A DNA stretch of 64,000 bases from Megalobrama amblycephala (Eukaryota > Chordata > Actinopteri > Cypriniformes > Xenocyprididae), in assembly GCF_018812025.1 (NCBI RefSeq), contig NC_063045.1, forward strand, positions 50,201,629 through 50,265,628, read 5' to 3'. Under the pieces are notes generated by a model. That model was not told the origin of the DNA and did not search any database. It was given only the letters and a program-made list of their open reading frames with translations. Of this stretch, positions 1-12,796 are shown one piece after another; the stretch's first letter is position 1, and each line of letters begins with the position of its first letter. Both the position numbers and the translations under genes were made by a program.

Positions 1-714
1 TGTGCGGTGTTATGATGATGATTTGGGGGCAGGGATTTAAATATCACCCTCTATTTCCTGTCTATAACCTGTAATAAATCCTGTAAATCCTTTTTCATCT
101 ATGACCTTTACCTCAACCCACTGATTGTCACCTGTTCTCGGCATATTGCTTTATATTAATTGGAAAAGGTGACGTAATCCTAACAGGCCTTCATGTTCTG
201 TCCTGACCTCTTGAAATCATTCACAGATGACGGCAGAATTTAGTATTACATTTAACATATCTAGAACCTAACTGTATAATTGACTTGCATGTTGCATCTT
301 AATGATTAATCTTAATCTTCATACTTAAAACAAACGTGAACATCGTGCTGGATCTGTCAAACTTGTCCCCTTTCTATTGATTTTCAATAAAATGCTGTTA
401 AAGGTTGAGGTCACTTCCTGAAATAGCAGTAATCATCTTAGAAGGCATTAGCATGTGTAATCTGGACGGTGTGCCATCATGCCACAGACGTGCAACCTCT
501 TAACCACTTAACCTATTCTCCCATTCACCAGGAAACACACATACACCCTTCATCCGTCATTTACACCTGACAGCATAGGTTGTTGAACATAGTGTTGTGG
601 TATCTTAGCTAGACCATTCCTGATGAAATATGTAAACACATTTTCTGCACAAATTCTCAGCAAAAAGTGAAAAGTGTTAAATGGAGTACTACAGACTTGA
701 ATGCATAAAATCAT

Positions 715-992
715 TTAAAGGAATAGTCCACCCAAAATGAATATTTTGTCATCATTTACTCACCCTCAACTGTATGCATTTCTTTCATCTGCGGAGCAGA
801 GAAGACATCCTGAAGAACACTGAGAATCAAACAACATTGGAGCACATTGACTTCCAATTTATAGAAAAAACAATCTCAAAATATATTCTTTTATGTGCCA
901 CAAAAGAAAGCAAGCCATAAATTTTTTTTGGAAGGAAATGAGGGTGAGTAAATGATGACCCAATTTTGATTTTGGGTGTACTAACCTTTTAA
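715..992. mobile_element. Non-autonomous TTAA-flanked foldback element
   Basis: Begins TTAAAGGAATAGTCCACCC and ends with its inverted counterpart (GGGTGTACTAACCTTTTAA), with the sub-terminal inverted motifs tactcaccctca and gagggtgagtaaatga. TTAA at both ends suggests a piggyBac- or Kolobok-type target. It has no coding capacity and is an old, diverged copy. Confidence 0.8.
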
Positions 993-2261
993 TAAATGTA
1001 TGCAAGGGGCACAGACTTTGTAAAGACCCGTTCACACCAAGGACGATAACAATAACGATAAAGATATAGTTCTAAAAGCAATTATACATGTAGAAAAATA
1101 GTCCACACCACTACTATAACGATAACGACACAGAGAATCGATATCATTGGAATCACTTTCACAACCATTTTTTTCCATCTAAGGAATGATGAAAACATTG
1201 ACAGCCAAGAATCCACTCTTCACTTTGGACGTTTCTTTGAAAAATCTGAAAAAAAATTGTAAAGTTCTAATCTGTACCTTGAGATTTTGTTGATTTGAAA
1301 GTCAATAAATATATAGAAGTATTGTAGTTATGGTAGTTTTAGTAGTTGGAGAAGCCTAAATGAAATGGCTGTGTTATTAATGACAGGAAAGCGCTTGCTC
1401 TCTTATTCAAGTTCTCTAGAATGGCTCTGTCTTTTTTTTTTTTTTTTTTTAGAATCTGTCCTCTTGGATGAGATTTCCTGGCTAAATATTCTCCATCACA
1501 GCTGCTCATTGGAATCCTTTAGATACTGAGCCACTACGGCCTAATCGGGAAACCAACCACAGTCTGCCAATTTGTTCCATAGAGGTTTTTAATGGGCCCT
1601 ATTTGTCACTGTCATCTGAACAAGGTTGGATGCTGCCCTCTTAATAGAAGAGCCATGACGGCGCACTCCTGTTTCACAGAGAGACCGTCCCACGAGAAGC
1701 TTTTTTTTTTTTTTGCTCCTGCTGCTAAACTGTAATCAGATCTGTTACTCTTACAGGAGGGGAGTTCCTGATACCAGGGGACGGGTGGCGAATAGCGGTC
1801 TCTATTTGGTCCGAGCTCCACAGCTAGAACAATACGACTGCTCGGCTAGAGTTTCTAGAGTTCCAGAACGACCATCAAAAGTTTAGTCTTAGTTTAGCTT
1901 TAGCTTTGTGTCGCAGACCGAAGGATCCAATAAGGATTACAAAGTCCTGATTAGATCATTTATTGTGTCTGTGTATGTTTGAGTGTGTGTGTTGCTCTTG
2001 CTCAATTCAAGTCACCATTTGCTAATCCATTTTACTAAAATAATATAACATAATTCTGAAAGAAACAGGGTAATTAATGAAAACAAAAATGGGAATTTAT
2101 ATATCAGGAATTGATTGAATTGTGCAAAGTGGGCGTTATGTACCAAAATCTGACCCCTTCCAGGTGTTTGAAGGGGAGGAGTCAATGTCAGTCATTGTTT
2201 CCGAGCAAATTTGATTTCTTTGGAATGAGACAATTGTTAAAAGGTCCACTTAAGGACACTC

Positions 2262-2638
2262 AAAGGGTTAGTTCACCCAAAAAAGAAAATGATCCCATGA
2301 TTTATTCACCCTCAAGCCATCAATTTTCTTCAGACGAACACAATCTGAGATATTTAAAAATATCCTGGCTCTTCCAAGCTTTATAAAGGTTGTGCATGGG
2401 GTTGTGATTTTAAAGCCCCAAAAAATGCATCAATTAATCATAAAAATAATCCATTTGGCTCCAGGGGGTTAATAAAGGCCTTCTGAAGTGAATCGAAGGG
2501 TTTTTATAAGAAAAATATTCATATTTAAAACTATAAAAACTAAAATAACTAGCTGAAACTAGCTCATCTGAAAGAGGATAGTCATAAACACCTAGGATGG
2601 CTTCATTGTGAGTAAATCATGGGATAATTACCCTTTAA
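2262..2638. mobile_element. TTAA foldback element, second subfamily
   Basis: Starts with aaagggttagttcaccc and ends in catgggataattaccctttaa. The internal block ggttaataaaggccttctgaa (2468-2488) is shared with the element at 16163, defining a subfamily. Non-coding. Confidence 0.75.
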
Positions 2639-2809
2639 ATTGGTTAAATATGTTAAATATTTGAGTGCATGCAAACACACACACACACACATTTTCTTGA
2701 AGAAAGAATAAGATTAGCAGTGATTCTCACGTTTGTGCTCTAGAATAAATCTTCCTGTAGACTTCCTCTCTCTCTCTCTCTCTTGCTCGCTCTCGCTCAC
2801 TTGCGCGCT

Positions 2810-2844
<35 letters not shown>

Positions 2845-5587
2845 ACTCACTCATACGCTTTCATCTGGTCCTGTTTATTTCCCTAAACAAGTGGATGTGA
2901 GTTTGTGCACCTCACATGGTGGTGGAAGCCATGCCTCAAATTGGAGGATACTTGGTGAGGACTTTTGTCAGAGATTGTTGCCTTGAATTACAGGTCAGTG
3001 TTGGGTAATCTCGTTCATCAGTGATTGCCAGGTATGACCAAGATCTGAGATCAGCCACTGTTAGCGTTGTTAGGGACTACATTTTTTGGGAAACACAATG
3101 TTAAAGTTGTGAAGATAATGACTGTCTAGTGTGATTAAATGAATTCGGTTTCTAGTTTTCTTACAGGTTGTATGAGCTGTACTAATGAGAGCATAGATCT
3201 CAGCGGCATTAAAGGTGTTGGTGTAAAGCTCTTCCAGATAATAACGCTAATCTCATCTTAAAGTTACAGAGATCACTGTCTAGTTAAAATGTTGATGTTG
3301 CAGTTTTATTGAAAAGTCTTTTGAGGCATACTAATTTTCAAGTTAGGTGATCTCTGATATGAATATGAAAAAAAAAAAAAAAAAGGGAAAAAGGTGTTTG
3401 ACCAGTCATGTAAATATTGCAGACTGACATTCTTGGCTGTGGAACTTAGGCTAAAAATGTTGGCATTTTTACATTCTATTCTATTGAAGTGCTTTTTAAG
3501 ACTTTGAAACTTGGTGTTGTTATAAATAGTCAAGCTCCATGTTTACTTGATAGTATAATTTGAGTTTATAATTAGCCAGTGTTTACAGAAATGCCATGCC
3601 CATGCATTTGGTTGAGTACCAGGCTTGGCACCACCTTTGAAACAGTTGGCTGGAAATTATTAGATGCCCTCAAGGACAGTGGAGCTTCTAGGAAGATATA
3701 AATGCTGGTTTAAAGATGCAAATGGTATGTGAATATTTTCCTTAGCAAGCCTTTAGCTCCAGAGCTCAACCACATAGAAAATGCTGAGCCCACCTCAGTT
3801 CTCTGCATGCTCATGGCAGCGGGGCTCCAATCCTCTTCATTTAAAGAGAATAATGTTGCCATCTTGTGGAACTTTTTGGGAATATTGTTTGAAATCAAGC
3901 TGTTTGATTCAGATGCATTTTCACAGAATAAATGATTCATCAGACCCCCATAACTGGTCATGATGTAAATTTTATTACGATTTGAGATATTTAAAATCAG
4001 TTTGTAGTTTATCAGTTAAAATTATTACTTAATAATAATAATAATGTTTTGTTGACTTATTTTGGTAGTATTTACAGACATTTTAAACGAGAATATGGGG
4101 ACTATTTTTGTTTATTGTCAATTATTTATTGTCAATTGTTGTTTTTACCTTATGCATAATTGTTCTTTTAAAAACAGTATCTCAAATAAGAATAGGTATG
4201 ATAAAATATGACGGCAAAAGATTAAAATGCACACAAAGCTTGTCACCAAGCTATTTGAAATAAACAACAACAAAATATATAGTATGTAGTGTCTTTTCTA
4301 ATGCTTTAAATGGCAATTAACTATATTTATATAGATATAAATACAGGTATTTATAGTAAATATGTGCCATTATATTCTGTGCTTTATTTTTTTATTTAAT
4401 TTATGAAGTGAATTGAAATTTCATGTAATGTACAGTGCAGTAATGGTTGGTTCACTGTGTTGTGAAAAAAAGTGACAGGTGTTTTCAATCTGTTGTCGTA
4501 ACTCTGTGTTTCCAGCAGAGGGAGCTCTTTAGTTCTTTCTGGTAAGAGAATATAGGGTTTGACAGAACTGAGTCATATATTTATATTTAAGTAGATTTCA
4601 TGCCATTTGAAAATTTCATTCTGTCATTTTTGTCAAACATTAATGTAGTTTTAAAAGACAACAAGCCACTTTTCAGTATCAGGCTCATTGTGTCTATTAT
4701 GAATCCCCTTCTCTGGGATTTATAATTGAAGAAACTTTCAAACACAATGCTTTCTGATGTCAATGGGTAGGTGTATTTAAACGAATACTGAATGAAGTGA
4801 TCAAATGTATTTCTACTGAAACATTTCTCTTGACTTTGAAATGGCCCTTTTTTAACTAGTGTTTGGTTAGTATGTAATTATATAAGGACAGGAAGTGTAA
4901 GGCAGCTCTCAAATGTATCCCTATCGTAGTCTTTTGAGATAAGTATCATAAGAGATGTGCACTCTGTGCTTGTGTCCATGGTAACGCAGGCTTTCAGCAG
5001 AAAGGGTTTCAGTGTCACAGTGAGCAGTCTGCAGTTTCTCAAACAGAAAAAAACTTGTTTCCAGAAGACGAATGAGTAAAGTTAGTGATGTAATTCAGCA
5101 TAAATTCAGCTAAATTTAGCAGAGCACCAGGAAGTGCTGCAGCAAATGAGACCAGTTAAGAATATCCATAACTAGATACGGTATATCAAATCTGATGGTG
5201 TTCCATCACCTGTTATGAAGCTTTTGTTATGCTCCACTTCCAGATGTGGTTTTCCAGGATTTTCACAGTGAGGGAGGGTGAAACTTTTACCATATCTTAG
5301 ATTTATCAGCAAGTACATAAAAGATTTGCATCCACCTTGCATAATTGTATAATTTGAGTTCTTTGTCACAACCAAACATGTTTTGCACATGCTAATAACA
5401 TAAAACCAAAGGCTTCAGCAGTTAAGAACAACCCTCTATGAACAGACTGAAGCTCGAGTCGCCATTGGCTAGTAATTTTTTTTATTTTACTCGCCAGACT
5501 TTTTACATGGAATGCAAGGACAATGCTATTTCAAACGCTATTAAAGTCAAGTAAACAGTTTGTAAAAAAATAAGAACAAATATATAT

Positions 5588-6527
5588 ACAGTACAGTCCA
5601 AAAGTTTGGAACCACTAAGATTTTTAATGTTTTTAAAAGAAGTTTCGTCTGCTCACCAAGGCTACATTTATTTAATTAAAAATACAGTAAAAACAGTAAT
5701 ATTGTGAAATATTATTACAATTTAAAATAACTGTTTTCTATTTGAATATATTTCACAAAGTAATTTATTCCTGTGATGGCAAAGCTGAATTTTCAGCATC
5801 ATTACTCCAGTCTTCAGTGTCACATGATCCTTCAGAAATCATTCTAATATGCTGATCTGCTGCTCAAGAAACATTTAATGTGTACAATTGTACAAAATAT
5901 TTGTGTACAATATTTTTTTTTCAGGATTATTTGATGAATAGAAAGTTCAAAAGAACAGTGTTTATCTGAAATCTAATCTTTTGTAACATTATAAATGTCT
6001 TTACTGCCACTTTTGATTGATTTAATGCATCTTTGCTGAATAAAAGTATTCATTTCTTTAATTTCTTTTCAAAAAAATAAAAATAAAAATTCTTACTGAC
6101 CCCAAACTTTTGAACAGTAGTGTATAATGCTACAGAAGCTTTGTATTTCAGATAAATGCTGTTCTTTTGAACTTTCTATTCATCAAGGAATCCTGAAAAA
6201 AAAGTACACAACTGTTTTCAACATTGAAAATAATCATAAATGTTTATTGAGCAGCAGATCAGCATATTAGAATGATTTCTGAAGGATCATGTGACACTGA
6301 AGACTGGAGTAATGATGCTGAAAATTCAGCTTTGCATCACAGGAATAAATTACTTTGTCAAATATATTTAAATAGTACACAGTTATTTTAAATTGTAGTA
6401 ATATTTCACAATATTACTGTTTTTTACTGTATTTTTAATTAAATAAATGTAGCCTTGGTGAGCAGACGAAACTTCTTTTAAAAACATTAAAAATCTTAGT
6501 GGTTCCAAACTTTTGGACTGTACTGTA
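5588..6527. mobile_element. Composite palindromic MITE pair ('caaaagtttgg' family)
   Basis: Left copy runs 5588-6124, from tacagtccaaaagtttgg to caaacttttgaacagtagtg. A second, inverted and truncated copy (6125-6527) follows directly, so the outer ~375 bp on each side are near-perfect inverted repeats. Key shared sub-motifs are ctcaccaaggct and tcagtgtcacatgatccttc. This is a very common cyprinid element. Non-coding. A TA microsatellite follows on the right. Confidence 0.8.
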
Positions 6528-6569
6528 TATATATATATATATATATATGAATCCTTATTAAAGTTACAA

Positions 6570-6594
6570 AAGTTATTCAGTCAAGAGCATTGAG

Positions 6595-6631
<37 letters not shown>

Positions 6632-6700
6632 AGTGAGTGTTGTTTGATTAACATTAAAAACACAGACAGCAGAAGGAATATTAGGCTGCTGTCACTTTAA
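6570..6700. repeat. Dispersed repeat, inverted copy
   Basis: Contains ttaggctgctgtcactttaa and a poly-T run, matching in reverse orientation the blocks at 23889-24035, 34225-34330 and 63700-63860 (aaagtgacagcagcctaa). Family name unknown to me. Confidence 0.55.
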
Positions 6701-7059
6701 GATATAATTAACAGATACAATATACTGATACTGTACACATGCGTTTTATTTCTCAACTGTTTACATTCACTTAACACATAACTGACTATGTTTACTAAGT
6801 TACTTGCCAAGATGGGGATTTTGACATTGACAATTGTCCGTTCAAACACAAGAAGACGTGAAATAGAGCTCAATTCATTATTCATGTGCTGTCAGGCACG
6901 GCTATCTGGGCGCATGCTTCAGATGCACATTTTGTGCACAAAACTTCTCACACAACACCCGTGAGTTATCTTTAGCGTCTTGTGCTTGAATGTTTAAATG
7001 GGCAAGGGCTAAAAAATGCGTGCATATGATAAACTACAATTTACTAGCAATTTTCTATT

Positions 7060-7283
7060 TTAAAGGGATAGTTCACCCAAAAGTAAAATGATCCCAAAAA
7101 ATGATCCTAATATATAGCTTCAAAGCATGCCTCCATTCACTACCATTATAAAATCTGGTAGAGCAAGGATGTTTTTAAATATATCTCTGACTGTGTTCGT
7201 TTGAAAGAAGATAGTCATATACACCGCTTGAGGGTGAGTAAATCATGGAATAATTTTCATTTTTGGGTGAACTATCCCTTTAA
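7060..7283. mobile_element. TTAA foldback element
   Basis: TTAAAGGGATAGTTCACCC at the left and its exact inverse GGGTGAACTATCCCTTTAA at the right. Complete short copy, non-coding. Confidence 0.85.
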
Positions 7284-7375
7284 GACCTTTTTTTTTTCAC
7301 CTCTCATGAAATTTGGTCACATATGTGAGTGATATACTCGCATTGTAGAGGGTTGCATAAAGCAGTTATAACATC

Positions 7376-7740
7376 TTAAGGCCCACACCAAGACCGCTAA
7401 CTATGAAGATTACTATAATGGTAACTCTAGTAGTGTCCACACCAGAGAACTATTTTTTCCTAAACACGTGATGCAGTTTTGTTGTCTGCAGCTTTAAATG
7501 CTCGAGCTCTGAAAGCAGGCTGGATTCTGACTGGCTCAATGTTTTATTATTTATCAGCAGGAAAAATTTGTTCTGAAAGTGATTCCAATGATATTGTTTC
7601 TCTGTGCCGTTATCGCTACAGTTGTGGTGTGGACTGCTATTCTTTTGTACTCAGAACAATTTTTAGAACTAAATCTTTATCGTTATCGTTATAGTTTTTG
7701 TGTAAAGAATGTTATCGTCCTTGGTGTGAACGTGCCTTAA
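7376..7740. mobile_element. TTAA-flanked element with cgttatcgttat repeats
   Basis: Bounded by TTAAGGC at the left and GTGCCTTAA at the right, with ccacaccaag and cttggtgtgaac inside the ends, plus an internal cgttatcgttat motif. Related fragments are at 1020-1150 (inverted), 24236-24488 and 36480-36590. Non-coding. Confidence 0.65.
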
Positions 7741-8868
7741 CGCTGGGCAGATCTCAGCTAGTCAGATTATTTCATCAGTTTGTTGGTGCAGCAGAGAAAT
7801 GCAGAATTATCAAAGCCAACAGAGGCAGCATGCCAAGACCAAGAGGCAAGCTGTTCTTCTTGTCACATCAGTATTTAGAGTAAAGAGTGGGAGCAATTTA
7901 CTGGTGTTTTGGAACAGAAACATTTTCAGTTTTCTAAACGTGAGATGCTAATGACAAATATGAGCCATCTGATTTGTAGCAATCTTGAGATTTCATCTTT
8001 AGCTCACTAAACCATTGCTAGGGAATCATCTTCATTTTCCATAAGACTATTAAATCTTTTCATTCTTTAGTCATTAGTGGCACTGTAACTAAAATTCTGT
8101 CATTAATTACTCACCCTCACGTTGTTCCAAACCCATAAGACTTTCGTTCATCTTGAAAATGAAGATATGTTTAATGAAATCTGAGTGCTTTCTGTCCCTC
8201 CATAGACAGCTACACAATTGAAACTTTGACGCTTCACAAAGTTCATAAAGAGATCGTAAAACTAATCCATATGAATTGAGCAGTTTAGTCCAAAAATAGA
8301 CTTGATCACTTTATATTAGGGCTGGACGATTAATCGAAAAGTAATCGAAAACGAAATTCAGAACCTCTAACCAACGTAATTTTCCCATGTCGGTTATTTC
8401 TTTTTTTTTAATCCTGTTAATACTTCCCCCTTAAAAACATTACCGCGTGTGTAGCCACTTGACTCTGCCCCGTCCAGTCAGTGGCATAAAAACAAAACAC
8501 GCAGGTGAACGCCGGTTCAACACATAGTGATGGCGCGTGAGCGGTGAGCCTTGCGTCTTCACTAAACTTTGTCAGTTGTATTTGTTTTATGGTTTGGACA
8601 TTCAAGCGATTAGATGATCGGATGTGTATTATTATATCGAGCTACCGTGCTCACGCAGCTGCGTTGTGGCATGAACACTCACACAAACAGTAATTGCACA
8701 AAACGTGAAGATCGCGCGCACGGAGAGGAATGCAGAAACTAGTTGTCAGCACTGTCCTGTGATTTATCACTAAAGTAGCTTAGAAACTCAAAAATTACAG
8801 CATATATTTTTCTACTTTTGAAGGAACTATTTACAACCCACAGCTTCACAATTAATAGAGACGGTATG

Positions 8869-10511
8869 CAGTGCTTCCCACAGGTTTGAAATATACTTGC
8901 GGTGGTAGCCGGGCGAAAAATCCTCCTATTTCCCACGGCACAAAAATGGTCTACTACATGTGACAAACAAATAATGTGTGATTTTTAACAGTATTTTTAT
9001 TTATTGAAATTAATTTTAATTACATATTACGTTTAATTACATACTAATATTATGCATTATCATGCATTGTAAATTATGCAAAATTACAGCATTTAAATGG
9101 TTTACATTTTCCTATGTTCTTCTTGCTGTCATATAGTGTCTCTCTCAATGAATGGGATACAGATTTTACTAGTAAAATTTATAAAATGAATAATATATGT
9201 GTCAAATAATGTTCTTAGTGTTTTCTTCCTGTGGGCAAGACTACAATAATTTACTATGAATTAAATGGAAAGCAAATTAAATACAATTTACTGTGTAATA
9301 GGGGTGTGACGAGATCTCGTGGCACGAGATCTCGCGAGACTAAACTGTGACGAGATTTCTCGTCGAGGCGAAAACTAGTCTCCTGATGTTGCCATGACAG
9401 AGTGTTAGGATGATTAGGAAAGAATATGCCACCGCTACATTTACATTATGCCTCCACTGTCGTTTTGCTTTGTATTTAAATAAAAAAAAACAAAAAACAT
9501 TTAATTCAGTCGGATAACGGTCGCCGCCGCTCCATATTTACAGAGTACGCGCGACCGTTGAAAGTGAAAGTAAACACGAGCGCGCATTCAAACGTGATTT
9601 CAATTCCCCGCATTTGACAGCGGCTCCCAGATGAATACAGTACAAATCATGTACAGTAAGGTCTGAAGAGACTGAAATCATACAGAAGAGAAGTCAGTCA
9701 GTTGAGTTAGTAGCAAAACCTTTTACAGTAACGTTACTTGAGTATTGTTGTCTTTTACTGCAGATGATAATTCAGTCTCAGAAAGTAGAACTGAAATGAC
9801 ATTCATTACAAGATGATTAGTTCAAACATTTCAAATACACCTGCAGAATATTTTTTCTAGTCATGTATTTCGCCATCTCGTCTCGTCTCGTGAACTCAAT
9901 CTCGAGTCTCGTCTCGTCTCGTGAGATACCGGTCTCGTCACACCCCTACTGTGTAACCAAAATACCAATAATGCCCAAAAGAAAAAGAAAAAACTTAGCG
10001 TGTGACTTTTAATTATAAACAGGCCCGAAATACACCGGTACTCTTATTTTGAAATGTCTGTACTATTGCAGGCTGATCCTTCAGATTCTTACAATCGTCT
10101 AAAACATTTTATATAAAGGCCATAAAGTAGACATTGTAATAATTCATCTGCATGAGCATTAGCAATCGCTTGGCATAAATCTGCGCTTTTCATTGATTGA
10201 GAATCACTTTGAAGCAGTCTGAAGCGCTGTCGCGTGAGCTTGTAGGACTCGCAACAGCGCCCCCTTGTGATTTTGCAAAATGCAGCGCCCGTTTGAATGT
10301 TAGTGGGAGTAAACAGTTCTGACGCACACATAACGAGCAGGTACGAAACGACTAGTTAATCGATTGCGGATGGTTTCATAATCTTGCGCGGATATAAAAG
10401 TATAAGAGGATAAAAATAATACAAGCAAAAATGTGTCTCCGAATATACTTGGGCGGCCGTTATTATATGTGGGCGGCCCGCCCAAGTAAAGTCTATGTGT
10501 GGGAAGCACTG
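8869..10511. mobile_element. hAT-type element, third level of the nest
   Basis: Inverted ends CAGTGCTTCCCACA and TGTGTGGGAAGCACTG. The flanks share a 7-bp repeat CGGTATG (8862-8868, 10512-10518). The interior carries short minus-strand frames (10089-10331, 10300-10509) without a domain I recognise. Confidence 0.8.
9299..9948. mobile_element. hAT-type MITE, innermost level of the nest
   Basis: Inverted ends TAGGGGTGTGACGAGA and TCTCGTCACACCCCTA. Perfect 8-bp target duplication CTGTGTAA at 9291-9298 and 9949-9956. Sub-terminal regions are runs of tctcg / cgaga. Non-coding, 650 bp. Confidence 0.92.
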
Positions 10512-11367
10512 CGGTATGACTAATTCACACACACAGTCACTCTGGTACTGTGCTAATTTATCTTTATCTGATTTACAATGAGCAGAGACCTGTAAGAAAT
10601 GTTACAAACCATAGATAAAATAACTGCTGATAGTGAGCTGTGATGTCAGATCACTGTTTCAATAGGAAAAAAAAATAATATCCCACCTTTAATAGTCAAT
10701 CGTATTTACAGTACAAACCTTGTCAGTGAACTATGAGGGCAAAAAAAAAGAAAAGAAATAAAATAATCGTTCATTAATCGTAATCGAGGTAAAATGGTCA
10801 ATTAATCGAGGTTTTGAGGCCATAATCGTCCAGCCCTACTTTATATGATGAACAGATTTAATTAAGGCTTTTACTCACATATAAACATTGATCAGCGAAT
10901 ATAAACAGAAGCTCTACCGAACCTGAATGACACGTGAGAACAAACCTCTTGCGGAAGCTCAAACATGATACGTAACACACGAAAACGAACCTCTTTTGGT
11001 TTTTCGAACACGTCAAGCAATCTTGCTTGAGCTTCCGTTTACCACAACTGATGTGTGAGTTGATGAATGTTTATATGTGAATAAAAGTCTAAATTCAATC
11101 TGTTCATCGTGCGACCGCGTCTTTTCAGAAAATTTGGACTAAACCGCTCAATTCATATGGATTAGTTTTACAATCTCTTTATGAACTTTTTGAAGCTTCA
11201 AATTTGCAATTGCATAGCTGTATATGGAGCGACAGAGGACTCTCAGATTTCATCAAAAATCTTCATTTGCATTCTGAAGATGAACGGAGGTTTTGTGGAT
11301 TTGGAAATACATGAGGGTGTGTAGCCTAATTAATAACAGAATTTTCATTTTTGGGTGAACTAACGCT

Positions 11368-11470
11368 TTAAAGGAATAGCTCACCCAAACATTATAATTA
11401 AATCTCCATCCACTTTTGTTGTATAGGAAAAAGCAGCATGGACATTATGCTAAACATCATAACATTAATT
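11368..11470. mobile_element. Fragment of a TTAA element abutting the nest
   Basis: TTAAAGGAATAGCTCACCC shares its TTAA with the right end of the nested host, then diverges. Only one end is visible. Confidence 0.5.
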
Positions 11471-12279
11471 ATCCCTTTTGATATGGATACGTTTTTGGAT
11501 ATACATTTTTGTAATCATGAATTTATCAAAATCGCCACCCATAATACTCATGGTTTACAACAGCTCTATATGTGTCACTTGTAATACATTTCAATGCAAA
11601 GGCCATTTTCAGAAAGGAAGGTGATTTTATGAATCAGAATCGCAGAGGCGGGAGTCTGCGTCAGTAGATAAGGAGGTGTGTGTGTGTTATGCAGTGGTGG
11701 GTAGCATAAGGAGCTGGAATAATCGCTCCCTGGAGAGGAGTGAGATTACCGCCCTGAGCCCACACCATCCATCCATTACATAAGAGTGGAACAGCTGCCG
11801 ATCTGCAGTGTGTGAATGAGCATGTGTGCGCGCACACTTCTCTCTGTGTTTCTGTGGGTTGGTCTGTGTTGGAAAGAAAGGGAGTTCATGCACAGACCGA
11901 TGTGATTACGAATATGAATCTTTCTGGATCTTCTTTCTGGTTGCCTTGGAAACCAAGCAGATGAGATATTTCCATGTGGTATCGGATACCTGATAAAACT
12001 AAACCCATAGCTCTGCTGAGGATGGATGCACTCTGAACAGCTAATCAGATCCATCACATTCTGTAATTACAACCAATGTTGAATATTTTTTTGCAATATT
12101 GAGACCATTTTACCATTTTTTTTATTATTAGCCAAACTCTTTTGACCTAAAATATTTACTTGAAGTACCTCTTGACAGTTTAAGCTGATAATGACACATT
12201 CACATGTTCATCACATGTTGGTTATGGTGGTTATGGTCACATTTGATTTTGAAAAATTTAATGAATCCTTACTTCTAAA

Positions 12280-12796
12280 TAGGCCTGCCCCGACTAAAGA
12301 TTTTCCTAGTCGACTATTAAACGTTCATTTAAGCCATTAGCCCATTAGTCTGAAGAGAAATACTAAACCATAATATTGAGCATTTACTCACCCTCAAGTT
12401 GCTTCAAACCTGTATGAGTTTCTTTCTTCTGTTGAACACAAAAGAAGATATTCTTAAGAATGTTGGTAACCAGACAGATGACAATAGCCATTGACTTCTA
12501 TCGTATTTTTTTCCTACTATGCGAGCCGAGCAACCATGTAAAGTGGCTAATGTTAGGCTACTACTTACATGTTCTACATGAATAAGTCATGTAGGTCGGA
12601 CGTCACCTTTTTCTTTACCCTTTCGAAATGTTCCCACACTTTGCATTGTCTGCCAGACATTACTACATAGACCAGCCGTGTTAACGATCTGTCACTGCGT
12701 GACTTCCCCAATTCTTGCTGAATTTTTTTTTTCTGCGACTAAATAATTAAAATTTAGTTGACCAAGCCTTTTCTCCTCAACTATTAGGGGGCCCTA
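12280..12796. mobile_element. hAT-type element carrying TTAA-element sequence
   Basis: Ends TAGGCCTGCCCCGACTA and TTAGGGGGCCCTA with agtcgacta / tagttgacc sub-terminal motifs. Flanked by CTTCTAAA (12272) and CTTCTAAT (12797), an 8-bp duplication with one mismatch. Inside (12375-12450) lies foldback-family sequence (tttactcaccctcaagttg). Confidence 0.7.

Larger units (their letters stand above)
8317..10838. mobile_element. hAT-type element, second level of the nest
   Basis: Terminal inverted repeats TAGGGCTGGACGATTAATCG and CGATTATGGCC...CAGCCCTA. It is flanked by a perfect 8-bp direct repeat CTTTATAT (8309-8316 and 10839-10846), the target-site duplication length expected for hAT transposons. 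No transposase frame is intact. Confidence 0.88.
8078..11371. mobile_element. TTAA foldback host element (outermost of a four-level nest)
   Basis: Outer arms are inverted repeats: aattctgtcattaattactc near 8090 against gaattttcatttttgggtg near 11340, and ccatatgaattgagc against gctcaattcatatgg. The host alone would be about 760 bp. Everything from 8317 to 10838 is a later insertion. The left TTAA end is worn away; the right TTAA is at 11368-11371. Confidence 0.75.

Noticed and set aside
10089..10509. Minus-strand frames as a possible hAT transposase remnant
   Set aside because: Short, in different frames, and without recognisable transposase motifs. Better treated as non-coding interior of a non-autonomous element.
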